From the NCBI GenBank assembly GCA_902554135.1, contig CACDNJ010000021.1, forward strand, positions 1 to 9,162: a stretch of 9,162 nt of DNA. The letters are read 5' to 3'. This DNA comes from an uncultured Pelagibacteraceae bacterium. GTDB lineage: Bacteria > Pseudomonadota > Alphaproteobacteria > Pelagibacterales > Pelagibacteraceae. Shown here one piece after another: positions 1 through 5,243 of the stretch (its first letter is position 1; every line of letters begins with the position of its first letter). The notes beneath the pieces are model-generated. The model saw nothing but the letters and a program-made list of their open reading frames with translations. It was not told where the DNA came from and made no database searches. A program made the position numbers and the translations under genes.

Positions 1-1
1 T

Positions 2-274
2 ATCGACAAACTCATTAAAATTATTAAAGAGAAGCTCTCTAAAAAATTCATGAAATCTAATAACGTCCTAGTAACCAGAGAAAGACACAGAGCCAAGTTA
101 AATGCGGCTCTTAAGCAAATAGAGAAGTTCCTAAAGAAGGATCAATCCAAAGAGATCGAGACAGCAGCCGAAGACCTTAGATTGGCTACTAGACATCTAG
201 GCAGTATCGTAGGAAAGGTCGATGTAGAGGAGATATTAGGGGCTATTTTCCAGGATTTCTGCATTGGCAAGTAA
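2..274 (+). CDS. mnmE: MnmE (TrmE) tRNA modification GTPase, C-terminal part, 5' truncated by window edge
   Basis: This is the last 90 residues of MnmE, open from the window edge to a TAA at 272-274. MnmE is a K+-dependent GTPase that, in complex with MnmG, installs the (carboxymethyl)aminomethyl group on C5 of the wobble uridine of certain tRNAs. The visible part is the end of the helical domain: the conserved stretch VLVTRERHRAKLNAAL, the segment AAEDLRLATRHLGSIVGKVD, and the terminal FCIGK. The Cys of this C-x-G-K end is the family hallmark. An internal ATG at position 50 is not a start, because the frame continues upstream with MnmE-like sequence (IDKLIKIIKEKL). The G domain lies outside the window. 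Downstream, its usual partner mnmG is displaced by about 2.4 kb of accessory DNA. Confidence 0.95.
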   Translation: MDKLIKIIKEKLSKKFMKSNNVLVTRERHRAKLNAALKQIEKFLKKDQSKEIETAAEDLRLATRHLGSIVGKVDVEEILGAIFQDFCIGK

Positions 275-280
275 AAAAGT

Positions 281-290
281 CAATAAAATA
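281..290 (+). repeat. Left copy of 10-bp direct repeat flanking the accessory cassette
   Basis: CAATAAAATA occurs here, 7 nt after the mnmE stop codon, and again exactly at 2675-2684, just before mnmG. Collapsing the two copies would leave about 57 nt between mnmE and mnmG, a plausible ancestral spacer. The repeat is short and AT-rich in an AT-rich genome, so chance is a real alternative. Confidence 0.35.
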
Positions 291-327
291 GCCATTTATT
301 CACAATAAAAATAATCAAGATTAGCTA

Positions 328-356
328 TTGAAAAAGCCAAGGTCAAGCAGTATATA
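328..356 (+). promoter_or_regulatory. Candidate sigma-70 promoter giving a leaderless XRE-gene transcript
   Basis: TTGAAA (328-333, 5 of 6 matches to TTGACA) is followed after exactly 17 nt by TATATA (351-356, 4 of 6 matches to TATAAT). The expected start of transcription, about 7 nt further on, falls on or next to the ATG at 363. No Shine-Dalgarno sequence precedes that ATG, so a leaderless mRNA is the simplest reading. The TATATA tract could also be an autoregulatory operator for the encoded helix-turn-helix protein. The surrounding 88-nt gap (275-362) shows no convincing terminator for mnmE. Confidence 0.5.
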
Positions 357-362
357 TGCAAT

Positions 363-1445
363 ATGATTTATGTAGTTAAAAGAAAAAAACCGAATTCAGA
401 GTTAATTAGGACTTTAAGAAAATCTATTAATTTGTCCCAAGAAGCTCTCTTAGCTGAAATGAAAAAGGAAGATATCAGGATTGCTCGAAGTACTTATCAA
501 AAAATGGAGAAGGGCAAAGAAACTCAAATAATATATTTTGAAGAACTTATAAAATTTTACACAAAAAGATTACCAATTAATCATAAATATAGAAAAATAA
601 AAATAGATGATTTATTTTTAGCGCCAAAGAAAAAAAATTTAAAAGCTACCAAAAAAGAGGCAGCAAATGCTTTGAAAGTGAAAGAAAACAAATTTGTTGG
701 TGCACTACAAGATGTTGAACAGGTAGTTATGTACAAGGTATCGAGCTTTGATGATGTAATTAAAAATATTTCAGCCTCTTCAAAAAGAAAATTCTATTAC
801 AAAGTTGATAAATCATATGAAGATGAAAAATTCGAATATGATCTAGGCGGAAAAGTCACTAAGAGCGCTTCTACAAAATCAGCTATAAAAAGCATTGTTA
901 ACCAAATAGATTTTTTCAAAAGCAAACCAAATTTAAATAACGAGAATTTTGGTAGTACAAAAAATGAATTTGAGAAATTAGATGAAGTGGCTAATTTTTC
1001 AAAAGATATAAGATTGTTAAATAGAAGGGGAATTTCACTATATGTGGGATTATTATATTTACCTCAATATCAATGGAAGCCTTTAAGTTCTCATCCAGGT
1101 AATATGGATTATGAATATAAAGTAGGAAAAACAATTTATACTATCTTTTGTTTTAAAGATGATCTTCGTAGAGATTTAATTTTTCATTATGAAAATGTTT
1201 GGCCAGAAGACCTATTGAACCATTTTCTTAAAAAAGAAAAAGTGTTTAAGTTAGATTCGAGCGATGATCATGAAATTCGAGAAGTTGAAGATGCAATACA
1301 AATGTTCCAAGAAGAAATTAAATATTTCCCTGGAATAGATGACTCGAAGGTAGAATTTGATCATGATTTAAGGGGTAAAGAATTATCAGATAGTGAACTT
1401 TATGATGACTCAGTGCCTATGCCTGATGATGAGATACCGTTTTAA
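363..1445 (+). CDS. XRE-type helix-turn-helix protein with an SSB-like C-terminal tail
   Basis: A 360-residue protein of unknown function. Residues about 13-54 read as an XRE/Cro-like helix-turn-helix: ELIRTLRKSINLSQEAL, then STYQKMEKGKET, with the family's conserved Gln at 26 and the E-x-G turn near 49-51. This implies sequence-specific DNA binding. Residues about 80-120 are a Lys-rich linker. About 120-310 is a mixed alpha/beta region that I do not recognise, with an aromatic stretch near 'GISLYVGLLYLPQYQWKPL'. The last 30 residues are acidic and probably disordered, and the protein ends DDEIPF. That is the SSB C-terminal peptide type (E. coli SSB ends DDDIPF), which recruits repair and replication partners. 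The start is fixed by an in-frame stop at 312 and the lack of another start codon. It ends with tandem stops (TAA TAG). No signal peptide or membrane segment is evident. It may be an autoregulator of the cassette, a phage-derived replication/recombination protein, or a defence component; the sequence does not decide. Confidence 0.8.
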   Translation: MIYVVKRKKPNSELIRTLRKSINLSQEALLAEMKKEDIRIARSTYQKMEKGKETQIIYFEELIKFYTKRLPINHKYRKIKIDDLFLAPKKKNLKATKKEAANALKVKENKFVGALQDVEQVVMYKVSSFDDVIKNISASSKRKFYYKVDKSYEDEKFEYDLGGKVTKSASTKSAIKSIVNQIDFFKSKPNLNNENFGSTKNEFEKLDEVANFSKDIRLLNRRGISLYVGLLYLPQYQWKPLSSHPGNMDYEYKVGKTIYTIFCFKDDLRRDLIFHYENVWPEDLLNHFLKKEKVFKLDSSDDHEIREVEDAIQMFQEEIKYFPGIDDSKVEFDHDLRGKELSDSELYDDSVPMPDDEIPF

Positions 1446-1478
1446 TAGAATTGCAGTTCGTACCCTGGGGCACGAACC

Positions 1479-1490
1479 ACAATAGATTGT
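1479..1490. promoter_or_regulatory. ACAAT-AG-ATTGT inverted repeat, possible operator
   Basis: Two 5-bp half-sites are separated by 2 bp, and a third ACAAT half-site follows at 1512-1516 within a repeated CCACAAT (1477-1483 and 1510-1516). Its position between the XRE gene and the next two genes would suit an operator for the XRE protein. The same bases also take part in the RNA stem described for the leader, so DNA and RNA roles cannot be separated from the sequence. Confidence 0.3.
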
Positions 1491-1521
1491 AATCCAGGTA
1501 TGTTTTATACCACAATCTTTT
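1484..1521 (+). terminator. Weak terminator or attenuator candidate after the XRE gene
   Basis: A stem of 7 + 5 bp (AGATTGT, 6-nt bulge, GGTAT / ATACCACAATCT) with a 5-nt GTTTT loop is followed at once by TTTT (1518-1521). The U-run is short and the stem AT-rich and bulged, so termination would be partial at best. It could end the XRE transcript or act as an attenuator for the two downstream genes. Confidence 0.3.
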
Positions 1522-1536
1522 AACAAACAAGTCCCC

Positions 1537-1550
1537 AGGAGAAAAAAGGA
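1537..1550 (+). promoter_or_regulatory. Double Shine-Dalgarno of the 129-aa gene
   Basis: AGGAG (1537-1541) and AAGGA (1546-1550) precede the ATG at 1556. The second has a good 5-nt spacing. The first overlaps the CCCCAGG block that can pair with 1464-1470, so ribosome access may depend on leader folding. Confidence 0.6.
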
Positions 1551-1555
1551 AAACC

Positions 1556-1945
1556 ATGAAAAATGGTAACAAGAAAGGTGTGTCTATTATTAAGAAAGAA
1601 GTGTTGGCGCAGAAGGTAGGCGATAACAAGGTAGATACATTTTATACGAATGATAATGGAGATTTTATTGTTCGAAGAGCCATCATAGAAAATACATCTA
1701 GGATGGTAAATTTTGAAGAATGGCAATGGGAAACAATGTTTCATTTTCAAAATTTAGTAATCAATGAACTCGATGATTGGGAAGCTACAACAAGTAACTC
1801 AGCTAAAGACTCATTGATATGTGCTTCTATGTCAATCAAGACATTATCTAACGATAGCTATATCCCTAAGGTTAGCGTGCTTTTAGAAGCTAAAACAAAG
1901 GGAAGAAAGGAGAAATGTTATGCAAGGAAACTTACTAAGCATTAG
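1556..1945 (+). CDS. Hypothetical protein, 129 aa, cassette gene 2
   Basis: I do not recognise this protein. It has a good ribosome binding site (AAGGA, 5 nt before the ATG). It has no signal peptide or transmembrane segment and reads as a soluble alpha/beta protein. The N-terminus is basic (KNGNKKG, then IIKKEVLAQKVG). The middle is acidic and aromatic, notably 'FEEWQWETMFHFQNL' at about residues 50-65 and 'NELDDWE'. The C-terminus is basic and Cys-containing (KGRKEKCYARKLTKH). Its last 26 nt overlap the start of the GIY-YIG gene in another frame, so the two are probably translationally coupled and act together. An antitoxin-like, nuclease-partner or accessory role are all possible guesses; nothing in the sequence picks one. 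The conserved-looking Shine-Dalgarno and operon position support it being a real gene. Confidence 0.7.
   Translation: MKNGNKKGVSIIKKEVLAQKVGDNKVDTFYTNDNGDFIVRRAIIENTSRMVNFEEWQWETMFHFQNLVINELDDWEATTSNSAKDSLICASMSIKTLSNDSYIPKVSVLLEAKTKGRKEKCYARKLTKH
1907..1912 (+). promoter_or_regulatory. Strong Shine-Dalgarno fixing the GIY-YIG gene start
   Basis: AAGGAG, 7 nt before the ATG at 1920 and inside the end of the 129-aa reading frame. It decides the start in favour of 1920 over the internal Met at residue 50. Confidence 0.7.
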
Positions 1946-2642
1946 TGGCGGCCCAACACTTAAGTCGCTAAGAAGATTGAAACGAAAGTCTCATTTTTTA
2001 TTAAATAAGCCTTCAGTTTCGATCCGATACAATTATATTTATTTTAGTGCGAGTTCATTTGAAAAAATGGACATAAATAAATATAAAAACGTTGGGTTTT
2101 CTATAGAGGATGGTGTCGAAATTGAAGAGGCGCTAAGACTTTATATTGTGCCTAACAATGAAGAAGAAAGTGATATTAATTGTCCTATCAACATTAATAA
2201 ATCACGTTCACAATTTAGTGTTGCGAGCACCACTTCAATTGTAAATCAAATACCAAGGTTAAGAATGTTGTTGGCTAAAAAACGGCAAGAAAGAAGAATC
2301 TTTCTGCAGTTCGATGATGTGCTTAAGCTTTGGTATATTCCATTAGTACCGCAGTTTGAGTATCGCTCAAAAGATTTTAAAAATTTAGGAGATGCAAAAG
2401 GCATTTACCGATTAATTTTTAAAGGCGATATACAATACATTGGCGAAACTAATAACATCGCAAGAAGAGTACATGAGCACTTAAAACATCAAGAAATTAA
2501 GTTTGATGAAGTGCAGTATTCGATACTTAGCAATGTTAAAGATGACGAAAGAAGAAATTGGGAAGCTTTCCATCTTGATAAATATGTTAAAGAAACAGGT
2601 TTGCTTCCTCCACACAATCGGATTAAAGGAAAATCAAACTAA
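1920..2642 (+). CDS. GIY-YIG nuclease-domain protein with an unknown N-terminal domain
   Basis: A 240-residue protein. Its C-terminal third is a GIY-YIG endonuclease domain: G161-I-Y163, Y173-I-G175, the Arg pair R182/R183 matching the catalytic Arg position (I-TevI R27), E215 in 'NWEAFHLDKY' matching the metal-binding Glu (I-TevI E75), and N233 in 'LPPHNRI' near the end. All expected catalytic residues are present, so it is probably an active, Mg2+-dependent, DNA-cleaving enzyme. The first 155 residues are not recognised. They begin with a basic segment (LKSLRRLKRKSH), then a beta-rich stretch (about 31-78), a Ser/Thr-rich linker (about 94-107) and a basic helix (PRLRMLLAKKRQERR), and may carry target recognition. 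It is translated from within the end of the 129-aa gene and is the last gene of the cassette. Possible roles are homing or transposition endonuclease, restriction-like defence nuclease or phage nuclease. The domain call is firm; the biological role is open. Confidence 0.85.
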   Translation: MQGNLLSISGGPTLKSLRRLKRKSHFLLNKPSVSIRYNYIYFSASSFEKMDINKYKNVGFSIEDGVEIEEALRLYIVPNNEEESDINCPININKSRSQFSVASTTSIVNQIPRLRMLLAKKRQERRIFLQFDDVLKLWYIPLVPQFEYRSKDFKNLGDAKGIYRLIFKGDIQYIGETNNIARRVHEHLKHQEIKFDEVQYSILSNVKDDERRNWEAFHLDKYVKETGLLPPHNRIKGKSN

Positions 2643-2647
2643 GTATA

Positions 2648-2673
2648 TTTTGAGGGGCTTAAGCCCCTCAAAA
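2648..2673. repeat. Perfect 26-bp palindrome at the end of the cassette
   Basis: TTTTGAGGGGC-TTAA-GCCCCTCAAAA is fully self-complementary, starting 6 nt after the stop of the GIY-YIG gene. As RNA it would form an 11-bp stem with a TTAA tetraloop. It does not read as a classic intrinsic terminator, because the T-run is on the 5' side and the A-run on the 3' side on both strands. It may protect or process the 3' end of the transcript, cause factor-assisted termination, or be a protein or recombinase binding site at the cassette edge. Confidence 0.6.
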
Positions 2674-2674
2674 C

Positions 2675-2684
2675 CAATAAAATA
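2675..2684 (+). repeat. Right copy of 10-bp direct repeat flanking the cassette
   Basis: CAATAAAATA, identical to 281-290. It lies immediately outside the terminal palindrome and 38 nt before the mnmG start, so the two copies bracket all three accessory genes. It may be a target-site duplication, a short attachment site, or chance. Confidence 0.35.
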
Positions 2685-2688
2685 CAGC

Positions 2689-2716
2689 TTGTAAATTTGT
2701 TTTTCATCGATACATT
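2689..2716 (+). promoter_or_regulatory. Weak candidate promoter for mnmG
   Basis: TTGTAA (2689-2694) and TACATT (2711-2716) are 16 nt apart, each matching 4 of 6 consensus bases. The predicted start would fall at about the mnmG ATG (2723), giving a leaderless message. It would restore mnmG expression downstream of the insert. The match is modest. Confidence 0.25.
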
Positions 2717-2722
2717 TGCTCT

Positions 2723-4594
2723 ATGAGCAATAAAATGACCTTTGATGTAGCTGTAATAGGCGGTGGACACGCTGGATGTGAGGCTGCGGCAGCATCGGCC
2801 AGAATGGGCGTAAATACTGGTCTTTTTACACATAAAATAGAGACCATAGGTGAAATGTCGTGTAATCCGGCCATAGGAGGACTGGGTAAAGGTCACTTGG
2901 TTCGTGAAATTGATGCCTTGGACGGAATTATGGGTGATGTAGCCGATAAATCAGGAATTCAGTTTAGATTATTGAACAGAAGCAGAGGTCCAGCAGTCAG
3001 AGGACCACGAACTCAGTCAGATAGAAAGCTTTACAAGAAATATATGCAGGATCTATTACTTAACTATCCTAATTTAGAAGTGATAGCCGATCCTGTTGTA
3101 AAATTCATTTTCGAGAAAGATAAAATTAAAGGTTTCATTTGCCAAAGTGGAAAAGAGGTAGTGTGTGGTCAGCTAATTCTTACCACAGGAACTTTTTTAA
3201 ATGGTTTGATACATATAGGGGAAAAACAGATACCAGCTGGAAGATATGATGAAAAACCTTCTACAGGATTAAGTGAACAATTAGAAAAATTTAACATCAA
3301 AATTGGAAGACTCAAAACAGGGACACCTCCAAGGTTAGATGGAAGAACTATTAATTATGACAATCTAGAAATGCAAGCAGCCGACAAGGAACCGTATTTT
3401 TTTTCATTCCTAACAACGAAGGCTATCAATAAGCAAATTAGTTGTGGTGTGACATATACTAATGACTCTGTACATAAAATTATAAGTGACAACATTTCAA
3501 GAAGCGCAATGTACTCTGGGAACATTAAAGGGGTAGGCCCAAGATACTGTCCATCTATTGAAGATAAAATTGTTAAGTTCAAGGAAAAACAAAAACACCA
3601 AATTTTTTTAGAGCCAGAAGGTCTGGACGATCATACAGTTTACCCGAATGGAATTTCGACTTCCCTGCCAGAGGACGTTCAGCTTAAAATATTAGCTAAA
3701 ATAGAGGGTCTGGAAGACGTCAAAATGGTAAGAGCAGGATATGCCATAGAGTATGATTATGTGGACCCAAGGGAGCTAAAAGCGAGTCTAGAAGCCAAAA
3801 AAATAGAGTCTCTTTTCTTGGCCGGTCAAATTAATGGGACAACAGGTTATGAGGAAGCAGCAGCCCAAGGATTAATAGCCGGAATTAACGCTGCTCTAAA
3901 AATTAAAAAAGGAGATGAGTTTATTTTAGACAGATCAAGTTCATACATTGGAGTGATGATAGATGATCTTATCACGAAGGGTGTTTCTGAACCCTACAGG
4001 ATGTTTACGTCTCGAGCTGAATACCGATTATCATTAAGAGCAGATAATGCAGATCAAAGGCTTACGCCTATTGGTATAAAAATGAATTTAGTAAAAGATG
4101 ATAGAAAAAAATTATTTAATGAGAAAAGAAAAAAAATAAATAGTCTAGAAACCTCTTTATCGAAAAAATTTATAACACCAAACGCTGCTGCGAAACACTC
4201 AATTAAGATTGCGATGGATGGAGTCAAAAGATCTGGACTAGATATTTTGGGAATAAAAAATGTTAATTTAAATCATGTAAGATGCATTTGGGCTGATATA
4301 CCCTATTATGGACACTCTATTGATGAGCAAGTTGAAATAAATGCCCATTATTCTGGCTATTTACCAAAACAAGAAAGCGATATTAAAACTTTCAAAAAAG
4401 ATGAAGGCTTAGTGATACCTGCCGAGATCGATTATGATTCTTTTAGTGGACTCTCTAATGAAGTTAAGTCGAAATTGAAATTGATTAGGCCAAAGACCTT
4501 AGGACAGGCCCTGAGGATCGATGGAGTGACCCCAGCTGCAGCAATAATTTTATTAGGAGCTATAAAAAAAACAAAACACAGGGTTCCAGCCTAG
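2723..4594 (+). CDS. mnmG: MnmG (GidA), FAD-dependent tRNA wobble-uridine modification enzyme
   Basis: 623 residues, full length for the family (E. coli about 629). With MnmE it forms the cytoplasmic complex that makes the xm5 group at U34 of tRNAs, using FAD, NADH and a methylenetetrahydrofolate-derived carbon. The N-terminal FAD-binding signature [17 protein letters not shown] is at 13-29. The [12 protein letters not shown] block (47-58, with the conserved Cys) and RGPAVRGPR (88-96) follow, then [12 protein letters not shown] and [13 protein letters not shown]. The C-terminal helical domain that contacts MnmE ends in [18 protein letters not shown]. The ATG at 2723 gives the usual short N-terminus but has no Shine-Dalgarno. 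The gene is followed by rsmG after 7 nt. Base composition is clearly richer in GC than holA/lptE. Confidence 0.98.
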   Translation: MSNKMTFDVAVIGGGHAGCEAAAASARMGVNTGLFTHKIETIGEMSCNPAIGGLGKGHLVREIDALDGIMGDVADKSGIQFRLLNRSRGPAVRGPRTQSDRKLYKKYMQDLLLNYPNLEVIADPVVKFIFEKDKIKGFICQSGKEVVCGQLILTTGTFLNGLIHIGEKQIPAGRYDEKPSTGLSEQLEKFNIKIGRLKTGTPPRLDGRTINYDNLEMQAADKEPYFFSFLTTKAINKQISCGVTYTNDSVHKIISDNISRSAMYSGNIKGVGPRYCPSIEDKIVKFKEKQKHQIFLEPEGLDDHTVYPNGISTSLPEDVQLKILAKIEGLEDVKMVRAGYAIEYDYVDPRELKASLEAKKIESLFLAGQINGTTGYEEAAAQGLIAGINAALKIKKGDEFILDRSSSYIGVMIDDLITKGVSEPYRMFTSRAEYRLSLRADNADQRLTPIGIKMNLVKDDRKKLFNEKRKKINSLETSLSKKFITPNAAAKHSIKIAMDGVKRSGLDILGIKNVNLNHVRCIWADIPYYGHSIDEQVEINAHYSGYLPKQESDIKTFKKDEGLVIPAEIDYDSFSGLSNEVKSKLKLIRPKTLGQALRIDGVTPAAAIILLGAIKKTKHRVPA

Positions 4595-4601
4595 AATCCT
4601 C

Positions 4602-5240
4602 ATGAATTCTAGTGAATCTAAGGTAAAATCAAAGCTATTTTTAGCTAAAAATCTTAATTTTAATGATAAAAAGCTGGAACTTATCGAATTATTTGTGGAA
4701 GAGGTTCTAAATTATAATCAAAAGTATAATTTAATCTCACGTAGCTCTGAAAAAGACATTTGGAACAGACATGTTCTCGATTCTGCTCAACTAGTTAAAC
4801 ACATAGATCATAAAAATTTTAATAGCTTGGCTGATTTAGGCACAGGAGGCGGTTTTCCTGGAATTATGTTATCTATTTTTTATAGCGATATTCTCACGTT
4901 TCACGTGAAACTTTATGAAAAATCTAAAGTCAAAGTTAAATTTATTAAATCCATTATAGATAAATTAGGATTAAAAAATGTATATATGTATGAGAATGAT
5001 TATCAATCTCATATATTAGATACAGACTACATAGTTTGTAGAGCATTCAAGAAGCTACCTGAAATATTAAGAATTTCACGTGAAACTGTGAAAAAACCTC
5101 ACAAACTGATTGTTATGCTAGGAAAGAGTGCACAGGATGAATTAAATAAAGCTTCAAAGGGTATGATTTATAAGTATAAGCTAGTACCCAGCATCACAGA
5201 GAGTGATTCAAAAATACTTTTAGTTGATGCTACAAAATAA
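4602..5240 (+). CDS. rsmG: RsmG (GidB), 16S rRNA m7G527 methyltransferase
   Basis: 212 residues, normal length. RsmG transfers a methyl group from S-adenosylmethionine to N7 of G527 (E. coli numbering) of 16S rRNA; its loss is known to give low-level streptomycin resistance. The N-terminal block KYNLISRSSEKDIWNRHVLDS (41-61) is the family's conserved entry. LADLGTGGGFPG (76-87) is the SAM-binding glycine-rich loop. The later segment 'YEKSKVKVKFIKSIIDKLGL' matches the helix that follows the second motif. The start at 4602 lies 7 nt after mnmG and has no Shine-Dalgarno. Only 3 nt separate its stop from parA, so it is likely co-transcribed with parAB. Two parS-like palindromes are embedded in the reading frame, so its codons are under a double constraint. 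Confidence 0.95.
   Translation: MNSSESKVKSKLFLAKNLNFNDKKLELIELFVEEVLNYNQKYNLISRSSEKDIWNRHVLDSAQLVKHIDHKNFNSLADLGTGGGFPGIMLSIFYSDILTFHVKLYEKSKVKVKFIKSIIDKLGLKNVYMYENDYQSHILDTDYIVCRAFKKLPEILRISRETVKKPHKLIVMLGKSAQDELNKASKGMIYKYKLVPSITESDSKILLVDATK
4897..4912. promoter_or_regulatory. parS: parS site 1 (ParB loading site) inside rsmG
   Basis: The core GTTTCACGTGAAAC (4898-4911) is a perfect palindrome and matches the bacterial parS consensus TGTTTCACGTGAAACA at 14 of 16 positions, with only the outermost bases differing. parS is the DNA site where ParB loads before CTP-dependent sliding. Location about 330 nt before parA fits its usual clustering near parAB. Confidence 0.92.
5072..5087. promoter_or_regulatory. 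parS: parS site 2 inside rsmG
   Basis: The core TTTCACGTGAAA (5074-5085) is a perfect 12-bp palindrome. Across the 16-bp consensus it matches 13 positions (A for G at the left third base plus the two outer bases). It lies 175 bp from site 1, centre to centre. Confidence 0.88.
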
Positions 5241-5243
5241 ATT

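Larger units (their letters stand above)
1456..1539 (+). promoter_or_regulatory. Structured leader RNA candidate upstream of the 129-aa gene
   Basis: The 110-nt spacer 1446-1555 has several complementary blocks. (a) GTTCGT 1456-1461 pairs with ACGAAC 1472-1477, forming a hairpin with a 10-nt loop. (b) CCTGGGG 1464-1470, lying in that loop, is perfectly complementary to CCCCAGG 1533-1539, an arrangement able to form a pseudoknot or a long-range closing stem. (c) AGATTGT 1484-1490 plus GGTAT 1497-1501 pairs with ATACC plus ACAATCT 1507-1518, a 12-bp stem with a 6-nt bulge. (d) CCAGG 1494-1498 can compete with CCCCAGG for the same CCTGG. Pairing (b) would occlude the AGG of the AGGAG at 1537-1541. 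This suggests translational or attenuation control, but no known riboswitch class is recognised. Confidence 0.45.

Noticed and set aside
1451..1500. tRNA-like or tRNA-fragment attachment site in the spacer after the XRE gene (GTTCG, CACGAACCAC).
   Set aside because: The TTCG-like loop lacks matching T-stem arms, and no acceptor, D or anticodon arms can be laid out around it.
1417..1750. Two - strand open frames (70 and 76 aa) across the leader and the start of the 129-aa gene.
   Set aside because: They lack ribosome binding sites and recognisable domains and lie antisense to the better supported 129-aa gene.
1556..2642. Classical toxin-antitoxin pair formed by the 129-aa and GIY-YIG genes.
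   Set aside because: Coupling is compatible with it, but neither protein matches a known toxin or antitoxin family, and the 240-aa nuclease is large for a type II toxin.
2503..2694. 63-aa + strand frame overlapping the GIY-YIG gene end and the palindrome.
   Set aside because: It is the alternative frame of the conserved catalytic region of the nuclease domain and has no Shine-Dalgarno.
275..2722. Homing intron or intein hosting the GIY-YIG gene.
   Set aside because: The cassette is intergenic; mnmE ends normally and mnmG starts normally, with no interrupted reading frame or intron core.
2639..2896. 85-aa - strand frame over the mnmG start.
   Set aside because: It runs through the terminal palindrome and opposite the conserved FAD-binding region of mnmG; no coding evidence.
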